A DNA stretch of 7,680 nt from Chthoniobacter sp. (GCA_025352865.1 JANXSB010000055.1:1-7680), one strand, 5' to 3'. Shown: positions 1 through 6,849, counted from the first letter of the stretch. Program-made: numbers and translations. The notes: generated from the letters alone by a model not told the origin.

Positions 1-1114
1 AGATGTCGCCGCCGCCGGCGATGTAGATGCGGTTTTTGTAGAAGACGGGCATGCCGTAGATGTCGCTCGGGCTTTCCTGTTTGTTGCCGGTGAAGCGATG
101 CACGTCGGTCTTCGGCGCGGTCGGGTCGATGTCGAAGAACCAGACTTTTTTGAGCTTCAGAACCTCGCCGGTCGGCGGCGCTTTTACCACCGGCTCGAAG
201 GCACGCACGATGCCGTCGCCGCCGCAGAAAAATATCAGCGGTTCCCCGCGCACCACTCCGAAGGACGGTGAGGACCAGGTCGAGTGGAAGATGTTGTCGC
301 CGATTTTCTCGTCGTCCTGCGCGATGAGGCGGCCGGTTTTTTTGTCGAGGACGATGAGGCTCGGCGCGTCGGGCCGGCGGACGACGCGGTGGGTGTTGTC
401 CACGCCGTTGCCGGTGTTCACGTAGAGGAAATCGCCGTGGATGAGGATGGAGCTGTGCGCGCCGTCGTGCGGCCAGGTGCCGGACTGCGCGGGCATGTCG
501 TAGAGCCAGAGGATGTCGGCGTCGGTCGCGCCAGGCTCGGGGAGCGGGGCAAAATAATTGACGGGCACCGGCTTGAAATCCGGCGGCGGCGCGGGGAAGG
601 GGCGCATGTGCGCGGCCTCGTCGGTGAATGGGCCGTCGTTGCCGTTGGCCATGCCGGCGACATCGAGGCAGACGACTTCGCCGCGGTTGGTGAGGGTGTA
701 GGCGCGTTCGCCTTCGACGGTCACGGGCGAGGCCATGCCGGTTTTCGGCCAGTCGAAATACTGATCCTCCGTGCGCTTCGGCACGACGAGCTGCCAGAGC
801 AGATGGCCGTCGTTTTCATCGAGGCAAAGCAGCACGCCGGAGTCTGCGGGGAGCTGCGGGTCGCGTGGGGCGTCGTTGTTTGTGCCGATGAAAATGCGCC
901 CGCCAGCGACGGTCGGCGTGGAGTGGGTCTGCGTGCCGAGCGGCACGATCCACTCGACGTTCTTGCGCGTTGCGAGGTCGAAAGTATCGGGCAGACCGCG
1001 CTCATCCGAGACCATGTTGCGCGTGTCCTTTTCGCCCCACTGCGGTTGGTCGGCGGAGTGCAGGGCGGACGCGGTGAGAAAAAGGAGCGCTGGAAAAGGA
1101 CGGGGAATTTTCAT
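1..1114 (-). CDS. Secreted PQQ-like beta-propeller repeat protein, C-terminus beyond window
   Basis: The frame opens at ATG 1114–1112 and stays open for 371 codons to the left edge, so the C-terminus is missing. Residues 1–21 look like a Sec signal peptide (MKIPRPFPALLFLTASALHSA), cleaved after ASA (17) or HSA (21). The mature part has recurring PQQ-propeller blades: a strand, then 'LxCLDxxxGxLLW'-type endings, seen near residues 71–108 (GVLLCLDENDGHLLWQL), 132–153 (GEVVCLDVAGM), 224–266 (SLIVLDKKTGRLIA) and 291–307. Other landmarks are WPHDGAHSSIL (214–224), GNGVDNTHRV (236–244) and FFCGGDGIVRAFE (295–307). From memory, these match a family common in Planctomycetes and Verrucomicrobia, usually about 450–500 residues. 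Nothing shows that it binds PQQ; many family members are scaffolds or unassigned surface proteins. No clear Shine-Dalgarno precedes the ATG, but the signal peptide fixes the start well. It lies downstream of usp on the same strand, 137 bases apart. Its specific function is unknown. Confidence 0.88.
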   Translation of the reverse strand, partial: MKIPRPFPALLFLTASALHSADQPQWGEKDTRNMVSDERGLPDTFDLATRKNVEWIVPLGTQTHSTPTVAGGRIFIGTNNDAPRDPQLPADSGVLLCLDENDGHLLWQLVVPKRTEDQYFDWPKTGMASPVTVEGERAYTLTNRGEVVCLDVAGMANGNDGPFTDEAAHMRPFPAPPPDFKPVPVNYFAPLPEPGATDADILWLYDMPAQSGTWPHDGAHSSILIHGDFLYVNTGNGVDNTHRVVRRPDAPSLIVLDKKTGRLIAQDDEKIGDNIFHSTWSSPSFGVVRGEPLIFFCGGDGIVRAFEPVVKAPPTGEVLKLKKVWFFDIDPTAPKTDVHRFTGNKQESPSDIYGMPVFYKNRIYIAGGGDI

Positions 1115-1132
1115 GGAAACGACGAGTTGTTT

Positions 1133-1227
1133 AACCGCAGAGGCGCAGTGGGGCGAGAGAGGACTGGCGAGCGTTTTTCAAATCAGCCCGCAGCGCACCT
1201 CTCAAAAACCTCTGCGCCTCTGCGGTT
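1133..1227. repeat. Long inverted repeat with 16-bp perfect arms (REP/MITE-like)
   Basis: The left arm AACCGCAGAGGCGCAG (1133–1148) is the exact reverse complement of the right arm CTGCGCCTCTGCGGTT (1212–1227), with 63 bases between. A second, inner pair, GAGAGG (1157–1162) and CCTCTC (1198–1203), would extend the stem. The element fills most of the gap between the usp stop and the PQQ-protein start. No T-tract follows either arm, so it does not look like an ordinary intrinsic terminator. I recall motifs like 'ACCGCAGAGGCGCAGAGG' as dispersed intergenic repeats in several high-GC environmental genomes. Whether it is multicopy here cannot be told from one window. Confidence 0.8.
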
Positions 1228-1251
1228 CTCCCCGCCGCAGCCCGGCAGCGC

Positions 1252-1695
1252 CTATTTTTTCCCCGCCGCCGGAACCACGACCACGGGGCACTTCGCACCT
1301 TTCAAAACACCCTGCGTGATGCTCCCGACGAGCAGCTCGTAGAGAGCGCCGTGGCCGTGCGAACCCATGACGATCATCCCCGCGCCGTGCTCCGCCGCGA
1401 GGTCGAGGATTTTTTCCACGATCGGCCCCTGCACGTGCAGCGCGGTGACCGCTAGCCCGCCCGCCGTGGCCTGCGCCTTCAGCTCATCAAGCCGCACATG
1501 CTCGGCACGGTAATCGTGCGCCACTGCTACGCGCACGGTCTGCGGCCCCGGCTCGAAGCCGACGAAATCCGGCTCGGGCTCGGCCACTTTGAGCAGCAGG
1601 AGATCGCCGCCGAGCGCTTTGGCGAGCACCTGCGCCTCGGCGAGCACGGGCGCGGTGGTGTCGGAAAAATCCACGGGAACGAGAATGGTTTTCAT
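1252..1695 (-). CDS. Universal stress protein, single UspA domain, ATP-binding type
   Basis: This 147-residue protein is the usual size of a single Usp domain. It begins MKTILVPVDFSD, the standard first strand and Asp-containing loop of the family. Near the C-terminus, GSHGHGALYELLVGS (residues 111–125) fits the G-2x-G-9x-G-S/T nucleotide-binding pattern (G111, G114, G124, S125), followed by the final strand CPVVVVP (136–142). It is therefore predicted to bind ATP, like the MJ0577 subgroup, and to act in the cytoplasm in stress survival; its partners are unknown. An in-frame upstream ATG at 1824 would add 43 residues unlike the family. The ATG at 1695 was chosen because the conserved N-terminus starts there and AGAGG lies 8 bases upstream. 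It ends in TAG and is divergent from the phosphoesterase gene. Confidence 0.95.
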   Translation of the reverse strand: MKTILVPVDFSDTTAPVLAEAQVLAKALGGDLLLLKVAEPEPDFVGFEPGPQTVRVAVAHDYRAEHVRLDELKAQATAGGLAVTALHVQGPIVEKILDLAAEHGAGMIVMGSHGHGALYELLVGSITQGVLKGAKCPVVVVPAAGKK

Positions 1696-1703
1696 AAGGG
1701 TTG

Positions 1704-1708
1704 CCTCT
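1704..1708 (-). promoter_or_regulatory. Ribosome binding site of the universal stress protein gene
   Basis: On the minus strand the bases read AGAGG, 8 bases before ATG 1695–1693. This supports that start over the in-frame upstream ATG at 1824. It is one of only two clear Shine-Dalgarno sequences in the window. Confidence 0.6.
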
Positions 1709-1729
1709 GCTGTTGTTTTCGAATGCCAC

Positions 1730-1758
1730 ACTTTAACCGCGCGCCGGCCGTTTGCCAA
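1730..1758 (-). promoter_or_regulatory. Candidate sigma70-type promoter for the universal stress protein gene
   Basis: On the minus strand, TTGGCA (1758–1753, 5 of 6 to consensus) is followed after exactly 17 bases by TAAAGT (1735–1730, 4 of 6 to TATAAT). Transcription would begin near 1723, giving a leader of about 28 bases that contains the AGAGG site. Spacing and placement are good, but housekeeping promoter consensus in this phylum is not well established. A second minus-strand TTGACA at 1859–1854 has no good −10 partner. Confidence 0.45.
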
Positions 1759-1879
1759 TGTCGCTTTCATCACGATCGAGGCCGCCGGATGCGTCCAAGG
1801 CAGCCCGGGAATTGAGGCTCGCATTGTTCGCAGTTTTCGGTGTTACTCCGTTTTGTCAAAGCACCCTGAACTGCAACGA

Positions 1880-1886
1880 AAGGAAG
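1880..1886 (+). promoter_or_regulatory. Ribosome binding site of the phosphoesterase gene
   Basis: AAGGAAG lies just upstream of ATG 1890, with 5 bases between AAGGA and the start. It is the strongest Shine-Dalgarno match in the window. It favours the short, leaderless form of the phosphoesterase over upstream in-frame starts. Confidence 0.7.
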
Positions 1887-1889
1887 CCT

Positions 1890-2909
1890 ATGCCTGCCAA
1901 GCCACATCTTTCCGACCGCATCGATCACGTCGTCATCATCGTCAAAGAGAACCATACCTTCGACAATTACTTCGGCACTTTCCCGCGCGCCGCAGGCATC
2001 AAGCTGGACCGCGCTGCCAACCCTCCAGCGGATGACCCGAATCACCGCCACGAGGCTTGGGAGAAACGGGCCGCCGACACCGTGCATAAGGTGCAGTATG
2101 TGGAGGCGGACATTCCCGCCTACTTCGCGCTCGCCCGCCAATACACGCTTTGCGATCATTACTTTTCTGAGATAGCCGGCCCATCCACACCCAATCACCT
2201 GATGCTGATCTGCGGCGATGCGCCGATCATCAACAACCCTCACCATCACTACCGCCCTGGGGTAAGTGACACCTATGAGTTACCCTCGCTGCCTATGGCT
2301 TTGGAGAAAGCCGGAATGACGTGGGCTAACTACGGCGGCTACGCCTTTCATTATATTGCGGAACTGGCAGGCCACCCTTTCAACCACGGTTCGGATATGT
2401 TTGCCCACCACGCTGCGGCTGGAAAGCTGCCATCGGTATCATGGCTGTATTCCGAAGGTCGGCCCTCGCTCAGCGAGCATCCCACCCAGAATGTGACCGA
2501 AGGCGCAGCATGGACCGCGCAGCAAATCCAGGCAATCGTGGACGGCGGGCTGTGGGAGCGCACGGCGGTCTTTGTGACATGGGATGACTGGGGCGGATGG
2601 CACGACCACATCGTGCCGCCAAACGTGGAGCAGTGGGACAGCACCAAGGCCCAGCGTCCCGTGGATGCCTTGTCGCAGTTTGACGGCCAGCAGTTCCGCT
2701 ACGGCTCGCGGGTGCCATGCCTTGTTATCAGTCCCTATGCCCGGCCCGGTCATATCTCAAAGACCGTGCGCTCGCATATCAGCCTGCTCAAGTTCATTCA
2801 TCGACTCTACGGCATCCATCCGCTGATCCACCCGCGCCTCAAGGATGCCGACGACATGTTCAATTGTTTCGCCCCCAACCAGCACGCGCTCGCGCCTCCG
2901 CATAGCTAG
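1890..2909 (+). CDS. Phosphoesterase of the phospholipase C / acid phosphatase AcpA family
   Basis: This 339-residue protein has the landmarks of the metal-dependent phosphoesterase family (Pfam PF04185). These are ENHTFDNYFGTFP (residues 20–32), where Thr23 holds the usual Ser/Thr nucleophile position; GPSTPNH (98–104); EHP (196–198); the metal-binding WDDWGGWHDH (231–240); RVPCLVISPYARPG (274–287); and SHISLLKFI (295–303). Members hydrolyse phosphomonoesters or phospholipids; the substrate cannot be told here. The known phospholipase C branch is exported and about 700 residues long, whereas this form is short and, from ATG 1890, has no signal peptide. That start was chosen for its AAGGAAG site. 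An in-frame TTG at 1812 would add a hydrophobic, signal-like leader. GC is 55–58% in sampled lines, against over 70% in the neighbours. It stands alone: a 92-base gap follows, and usp is divergent upstream. Confidence 0.93.
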   Translation: MPAKPHLSDRIDHVVIIVKENHTFDNYFGTFPRAAGIKLDRAANPPADDPNHRHEAWEKRAADTVHKVQYVEADIPAYFALARQYTLCDHYFSEIAGPSTPNHLMLICGDAPIINNPHHHYRPGVSDTYELPSLPMALEKAGMTWANYGGYAFHYIAELAGHPFNHGSDMFAHHAAAGKLPSVSWLYSEGRPSLSEHPTQNVTEGAAWTAQQIQAIVDGGLWERTAVFVTWDDWGGWHDHIVPPNVEQWDSTKAQRPVDALSQFDGQQFRYGSRVPCLVISPYARPGHISKTVRSHISLLKFIHRLYGIHPLIHPRLKDADDMFNCFAPNQHALAPPHS

Positions 2910-3001
2910 CGCTGGCGATGGGTCAGTGCGCGTGTGCAAAAGGGCCGCGCAAGCCGCTTGTCATCGCCGGGGTTCGTGACGAGACTCCCCGCCCCTTCGC
3001 C

Positions 3002-4126
3002 ATGAAAATCCTCGTCGCGCCGGATAAATTCAAAGGTTCGCTCTCGGCGGTCGCGGCGGTCGCCGCGATCACCCGCGGGCTGCGCGCGGTGTGGCCCGAT
3101 GCAGAGATCACCTCCGCGCCCATCGCGGATGGCGGCGAGGGTTTTGCCGAGGCGCTCTGCCAGGCGCTCGGCGGCGTGTGGGTGGAAACGCGGGCGCTCG
3201 ATCCCATCGGACGCGAAGTCGCGGCGCGCTACGCGTGGGTGGAGGCGGAGCAGCTCGCAATCATCGAGATGAGCGAGGCCTCGGGCCTTTGGCGACTGAC
3301 GAAAGAAGAGCGCGCGCCGCTGCGGGCGAATACCTACGGCACCGGCCAGCTCATCCGTCATGCGGTCGAGCGCGGTGCGCGGAAAATTCTCGTCGGCCTC
3401 GGCGGCAGCGCCACGACCGACGGCGGCGTGGGCATGGCCGCGGCGCTGGGCTACGAATTTCTCACGAGCGACGGCGAGGAACTGGAACTCGTTCCCGGAA
3501 AACTCATCGCCCTCACCCGCATCCAGGCGGAAAGCGCGATTGAGATGCCCGAGATCATCGCCGCGTGCGATGTGCAGAATCCCCTGCTCGGTCCGCGTGG
3601 CACCGCGCATGTTTTTAGCCCGCAAAAGGGCGCGAGCGACGCCGACATCGTCGCGCTGGAAGGCGGGCTGAGTGCGCTCGCCGATGCTGTGGCCACCGAC
3701 CTCGGCTGGGATTTCCGTGACACTCCCGGCGCGGGCGCGGCGGGCGGAATCGCGTTTGGGCTGATGAGCTTTTGCGGCGCGAAAGTGTGCTCCGGTTTCG
3801 ACCTCGTAGCCGAGACGCTGCGGCTCGAAGAGCGTATCGCCGCGAGCGATCTCATCATCACCGGCGAGGGCCGCATCGACGGCCAGACGCTGGAGGGCAA
3901 AGGCCCCGCGGGCGTCGCCGCGCTCGCCCGCCGGCACGGCAAACCCGTGCTCGCGCTCGCCGGATCCATTGCCGAAAATGCCGCCGTGCATGCCCTCTTC
4001 GACGCCACCTGCGCGATCATCGACGAACCCACCACCCTCGATGCCGCCATGACGCGCGGCGCAGAGTTTCTCGAACGCGCCGCCGCCCGCGCCGCGCGCC
4101 TCATTTCCATCGGAACCAAGCTATGA
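3002..4126 (+). CDS. glxK: Glycerate kinase (GlxK/GarK type)
   Basis: The enzyme phosphorylates D-glycerate with ATP; family members studied in E. coli form 2-phosphoglycerate, linking glyoxylate or sugar-acid breakdown to lower glycolysis. Its 374 residues are the usual length for the family (PF02595). Visible motifs are MKILVAPDKFKGSL (1–14), PIADGGEGF (40–48), VGLGGSATTDGGVGMAAALG (131–150), DVQNPLLGPRGTAHVFSPQK (190–209), GAGAAGGIAFG (243–253) and ITGEGRIDGQTLEGKGPAGV (286–305). An upstream in-frame ATG at 2918 would add 28 residues without family character; the conserved N-terminus fixes the start at 3002. No Shine-Dalgarno is visible before it. Its stop codon overlaps the fabD start (ATGA), so the two are probably co-transcribed and coupled. 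No glyoxylate-pathway genes (gcl, hyi, garR) are nearby. The product, 2- versus 3-phosphoglycerate, is assumed from the family. Confidence 0.95.
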   Translation: MKILVAPDKFKGSLSAVAAVAAITRGLRAVWPDAEITSAPIADGGEGFAEALCQALGGVWVETRALDPIGREVAARYAWVEAEQLAIIEMSEASGLWRLTKEERAPLRANTYGTGQLIRHAVERGARKILVGLGGSATTDGGVGMAAALGYEFLTSDGEELELVPGKLIALTRIQAESAIEMPEIIAACDVQNPLLGPRGTAHVFSPQKGASDADIVALEGGLSALADAVATDLGWDFRDTPGAGAAGGIAFGLMSFCGAKVCSGFDLVAETLRLEERIAASDLIITGEGRIDGQTLEGKGPAGVAALARRHGKPVLALAGSIAENAAVHALFDATCAIIDEPTTLDAAMTRGAEFLERAAARAARLISIGTKL

Positions 4127-5061
4127 AAGACAAACGCATCGCCATTCTCTTCGCCGGCCAGGGTGCCCAGACCGTGGGCATGGGCCAGGATCTCGCCGCC
4201 AAATATCCCGCCGCCGCCGCGCTCTTCTCCCGCGCCGATGAAATCCTCACGCGCCCGCTCAGCACCATCGCCTTCACCGGCCCCGACGAGGAACTCACGC
4301 AGACGAAAAACTGCCAGCCCGCGCTCTACGTCCACGGCCTCGCGTGCCTCGCCGCGCTGCGCGCCGAGATCGGCGAATTCCCCATTCACGCCGCCGCCGG
4401 GCTTTCGCTCGGCGAGTTCACCGCGCACGCCGCGGCGGGCACGTTCGACTTTGAAACCGGCCTGCGCCTCGTCGCCCAGCGCGGCCTTTTCATGCAGGAA
4501 GCCTGCGAGCAATCGAGCGGCGGCATGGCCGCGATGATCGGCGCGGATGAAAGCGCCGTGCGAGCGCTCGCCTCCGAGACGGACGTGGATGTGGCGAATC
4601 TCAACAGCCCCGGCCAGGTCGTCATCTCCGGTGAAAGCTCGAAGGTCGCGCACGCCGTCTCGCTCGCCAAAGAGCACGGCATCCGCCTCGCGAAAACGCT
4701 CAACGTCGCCGGCGCCTACCACTCGCGGCTGATGAATTCCGCCTTTCTCCAGCTCGGCGAAGAGCTGCAAAAAATCACGCTCGCCACGCCGCGCTTTCCC
4801 GTCGTCTGCAACGTGGATGCCACGCCCGTGAGCGAGCCGGATGCGATCCGCGAATCCTTGCAGGATCAGGTCACCGGCACGGTCCGCTGGAGCGAGAGCA
4901 TCGAGTATCTCGTCGATGAAGCGGGCTGCGATCTCTTCCTCGAACTCGGCCCCGGCGGCGTCCTCGCCGGCCTCCTCAACCGCATCCGCAAAGGCACGCC
5001 CTGCCACTCCATCGCCGACTGCGCCACGCTCGACGCCGCACTCACCACGCTGCGCTCATAG
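4123..5061 (+). CDS. fabD: Malonyl-CoA:ACP S-malonyltransferase FabD
   Basis: FabD moves the malonyl group from malonyl-CoA to the phosphopantetheine arm of acyl carrier protein, supplying extender units for type II fatty acid synthesis in the cytoplasm. The protein has 312 residues, close to E. coli FabD. All key positions are present: GQGAQ (12–16), GLSLGE (93–98) with nucleophile Ser95, Arg120 in AQRG, His200 in GAYHS, and Gln250 in DQVTGTVRW (248–256). LELGPGGVLAGL (273–284) is the usual C-terminal motif. ATG 4123 overlaps the glycerate kinase stop in ATGA, and GGAA at 4112–4115 could serve as a weak ribosome binding site. Unlike most bacteria, no other fab genes (fabH, fabG, acpP, fabF) flank it within this window. 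The TAG stop overlaps the convergent ATPase–NHL gene by six bases. Confidence 0.96.
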   Translation: MKDKRIAILFAGQGAQTVGMGQDLAAKYPAAAALFSRADEILTRPLSTIAFTGPDEELTQTKNCQPALYVHGLACLAALRAEIGEFPIHAAAGLSLGEFTAHAAAGTFDFETGLRLVAQRGLFMQEACEQSSGGMAAMIGADESAVRALASETDVDVANLNSPGQVVISGESSKVAHAVSLAKEHGIRLAKTLNVAGAYHSRLMNSAFLQLGEELQKITLATPRFPVVCNVDATPVSEPDAIRESLQDQVTGTVRWSESIEYLVDEAGCDLFLELGPGGVLAGLLNRIRKGTPCHSIADCATLDAALTTLRS

Positions 5062-6849
5062 CCGCAGCGTGACGATCCGCCGGTTCTTCGTGTCTGCGAC
5101 GCGAATGCGCATCTGCCCATCCACAGCCACGCCCCACGGCGTGCCAAACTCGCCCTCGCCGCTGCCGCTGTGCCCGAGCTGGCCGAGCAGCTTTCCCTCC
5201 GGGCTCACGCGCGAAAGCCGGCCCGCGCCGTACTCCACGATGTAGAGCGCGCCGTCGCCACCGGTCGCGATGTCGTAGGGCAGGTTGAAAGCGAGCGGCT
5301 TCCCCGCTTCGCCGAGCAGGCCGATGAACTTTCCGTCGTCCGAAAAAATGAGCACGCGGTTGTTGATCGCATCCGCCACGTAGAGCCGCCCGTCTTTCCA
5401 TGCCAGCCCGGACGGGCGCTGAAACTGCCCCGGCCCCGTGCCGAAACTCCCGAAACTCGCGAGCCATTTCCCCTCGCGGGAAAACTTCTGGATGCGGTCA
5501 TTCCCGCCGTATTCGCAAACGTAAAGATTCTCCGCCGCGTCCGCGCAGATGCCCACCGGGTAGAAGAATTCTCCGTCCTTCGTCCCGTGCTGGCCGACGT
5601 TTTGCAGCCACTGCCCGTGCGCGTCGAACCACACCACTCGATGATAATGCGTGTCGCAAACGACCACGCGCCCATCGCGCAAAACGACAATGCCCTCGGG
5701 CTTCCCCACGCTCACATCGAGCATCTGCCATTTCCGTTTCAGCGCACCTTCACCGTCGTAAATGAGCACGCGTCCGGCGGTGTCGAGCGCGGCGATTTCG
5801 CCATCATTGCCCACCGCAATGCTGCGCGGCGTCGGCAGAGTCGCGCCGTCCGGCGGGAGATTCCACACGCGCCACTCGCGCGCGGTGAGCGCGGTCGATT
5901 GCGGCGCGCGATGGCAGCCGGTGACGAGGAAAAGCGCGGCGAGCAAGACGAGCAACGCCGCACGCACGCGCATGCCCGCGCGGAGAATTTCGGCACCCGG
6001 ACGATGAAAGAAACTCCGCGCTGCGCCGCTCGCGACATAGCGCAAATCCACGTCGGCGACCGAGCCGCGAAAGCGCGCCGACTCGACGGTGATCGCACCT
6101 GCATCGTCGAGCGTGAGCGCGACCTGCTCGGGCCGGAAGCAGCGCGGGCGCTTGATCTCCGCGCCGAGCCAGAGCGCGGCTTCCTCGGGCGTTAACCAGT
6201 TGCCGGGGCCAAGAAAGGTCATCAGCTCGGCAGTCGGCGGCGCGTCGTAGAGTTCGCGCACCGCGCCCTCGTGGACGACGCGGCCTTCGCTTAGGCAGAC
6301 CACGCGCTCCGCTTCGCCGAGCGCGATTTCGGGGAGGTGCGTGGAGAAGACCAGCGATGCGCCGGCGGCCGCGAGGTGCTCGCGAATAACGCGCCAGTAG
6401 TTGCCCGCGCGCGCCGGATCGACGTGTGCGAGCGGCTCGTCCATCACGAGCACGGCGGCGTTCGCCGCGAGCGCGCGTGCGACCGAAAGCCGCGCCTGCT
6501 CGCCCTGGCTGAGTTCGTGCGGGCGGGCATCGGCGCGAGCCGTGAGGTCGAAGGCCGCGAGCAGCGCGTCGAACCCGTCGCCGCCGGGACGCGCGATGGC
6601 GAGATGCTCGCGCGCGGTGCAGTGCGGCCAGAGCCCGCCGTCCTGCGGCACCCACGCGACGGACGCATTTTTCTGCACGACTCCCGCCGCTTTCTCGAAA
6701 CCGACGAGCACATTGAGCAGCGAGGTTTTCCCCGCGCCCGACCAGCCGATGACTGCGGTGACGCCGGGGCGCAAAACGAGCGACACGTCGCGCAGCCGCG
6801 ACGGCGCGAGCGAGACGTGGTCGAGAGTCCAGAGCGGGTCGGCGGCCAT
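5056..6849 (-). CDS. ABC transporter ATPase fused in frame to an NHL beta-propeller lipoprotein
   Basis: One open frame of 597 residues carries two proteins' worth of sequence. Residues 1–210 form an ABC ATPase: Walker A GWSGAGKTS (35–43), Q-loop Gln69, signature LSQGEQ (113–118, variant of LSGGQ), Walker B VLVMDEP (133–139), D-loop AHVDP (141–145) and H-loop His171. Residues 213–300 resemble a TOBE tail (CFRPEQVAL at 237–245). At 293–312 comes a textbook lipoprotein signal, MRVRAALLVLLAALFLVTGC, and residues 330–597 hold six NHL repeats, e.g. NRVLIF (497–502) and DRIQKF (451–456). The permease stop TAA directly abuts this ATG (no gap, no Shine-Dalgarno), so the two are coupled. It may be a true fusion (cytoplasmic ATPase tethered to a periplasmic propeller) or two gene products, the second from ATG 5973. 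No frame break is visible. The substrate is unknown. Confidence 0.9.
   Translation of the reverse strand: MAADPLWTLDHVSLAPSRLRDVSLVLRPGVTAVIGWSGAGKTSLLNVLVGFEKAAGVVQKNASVAWVPQDGGLWPHCTAREHLAIARPGGDGFDALLAAFDLTARADARPHELSQGEQARLSVARALAANAAVLVMDEPLAHVDPARAGNYWRVIREHLAAAGASLVFSTHLPEIALGEAERVVCLSEGRVVHEGAVRELYDAPPTAELMTFLGPGNWLTPEEAALWLGAEIKRPRCFRPEQVALTLDDAGAITVESARFRGSVADVDLRYVASGAARSFFHRPGAEILRAGMRVRAALLVLLAALFLVTGCHRAPQSTALTAREWRVWNLPPDGATLPTPRSIAVGNDGEIAALDTAGRVLIYDGEGALKRKWQMLDVSVGKPEGIVVLRDGRVVVCDTHYHRVVWFDAHGQWLQNVGQHGTKDGEFFYPVGICADAAENLYVCEYGGNDRIQKFSREGKWLASFGSFGTGPGQFQRPSGLAWKDGRLYVADAINNRVLIFSDDGKFIGLLGEAGKPLAFNLPYDIATGGDGALYIVEYGAGRLSRVSPEGKLLGQLGHSGSGEGEFGTPWGVAVDGQMRIRVADTKNRRIVTLRL
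5914..5973 (-). other. Internal lipoprotein signal peptide and possible internal start
   Basis: ATG 5973–5971 (Met293 of the fused frame) begins a 20-residue stretch with a charged MRVR start, a 13-residue hydrophobic core and the lipobox VTGC, whose Cys312 codon is at 5916–5914. As an N-terminus this would be an ordinary bacterial lipoprotein signal leading a 305-residue NHL protein. No Shine-Dalgarno precedes this ATG. In the fused protein the same segment would act as a short membrane helix, and arginines on its N-terminal side favour ATPase in the cytoplasm and propeller in the periplasm. Confidence 0.7.

Noticed and set aside
1133..1227. The inverted repeat as a CRISPR array or intrinsic terminator
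   Set aside because: There is only one pair of arms, inverted rather than direct, and no T-tract follows the hairpin on either strand.
284..1342. Long open frame on the plus strand (352 codons) opposite the PQQ-protein gene
   Set aside because: It is rich in Val, Arg, Gly and Ala with no family motif, and lies antisense to a well-supported secreted protein and part of usp. It is a by-product of high GC.
1854..1859. Minus-strand TTGACA, a perfect −35 hexamer upstream of usp
   Set aside because: At 16–18 bases downstream there are only AAAACT, AAACTG or AACTGC, which are poor −10 boxes. The TTGGCA/TAAAGT pair closer to the gene fits better.
2958..2986. Possible promoter for glycerate kinase: TTGTCA, 17 bases, GAGACT
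   Set aside because: The −35 is good, but the −10 matches only 3 of 6 and the transcript would start about 9 bases before the ATG. Too weak to list as a feature.
2910..3001. Search for an intrinsic terminator after the phosphoesterase gene
   Set aside because: Only the six-base palindrome AGCGCT near the stop was seen, with no stable stem and no T-run.
3451..5007. Long open frame on the minus strand (518 codons) across glycerate kinase and fabD
   Set aside because: It is antisense to two genes with complete catalytic motifs; its own translation has low complexity and no recognisable domain.
5170..6195. Plus-strand open frame of 341 codons opposite the NHL propeller
   Set aside because: It has no motifs and is antisense to six clear NHL repeats.
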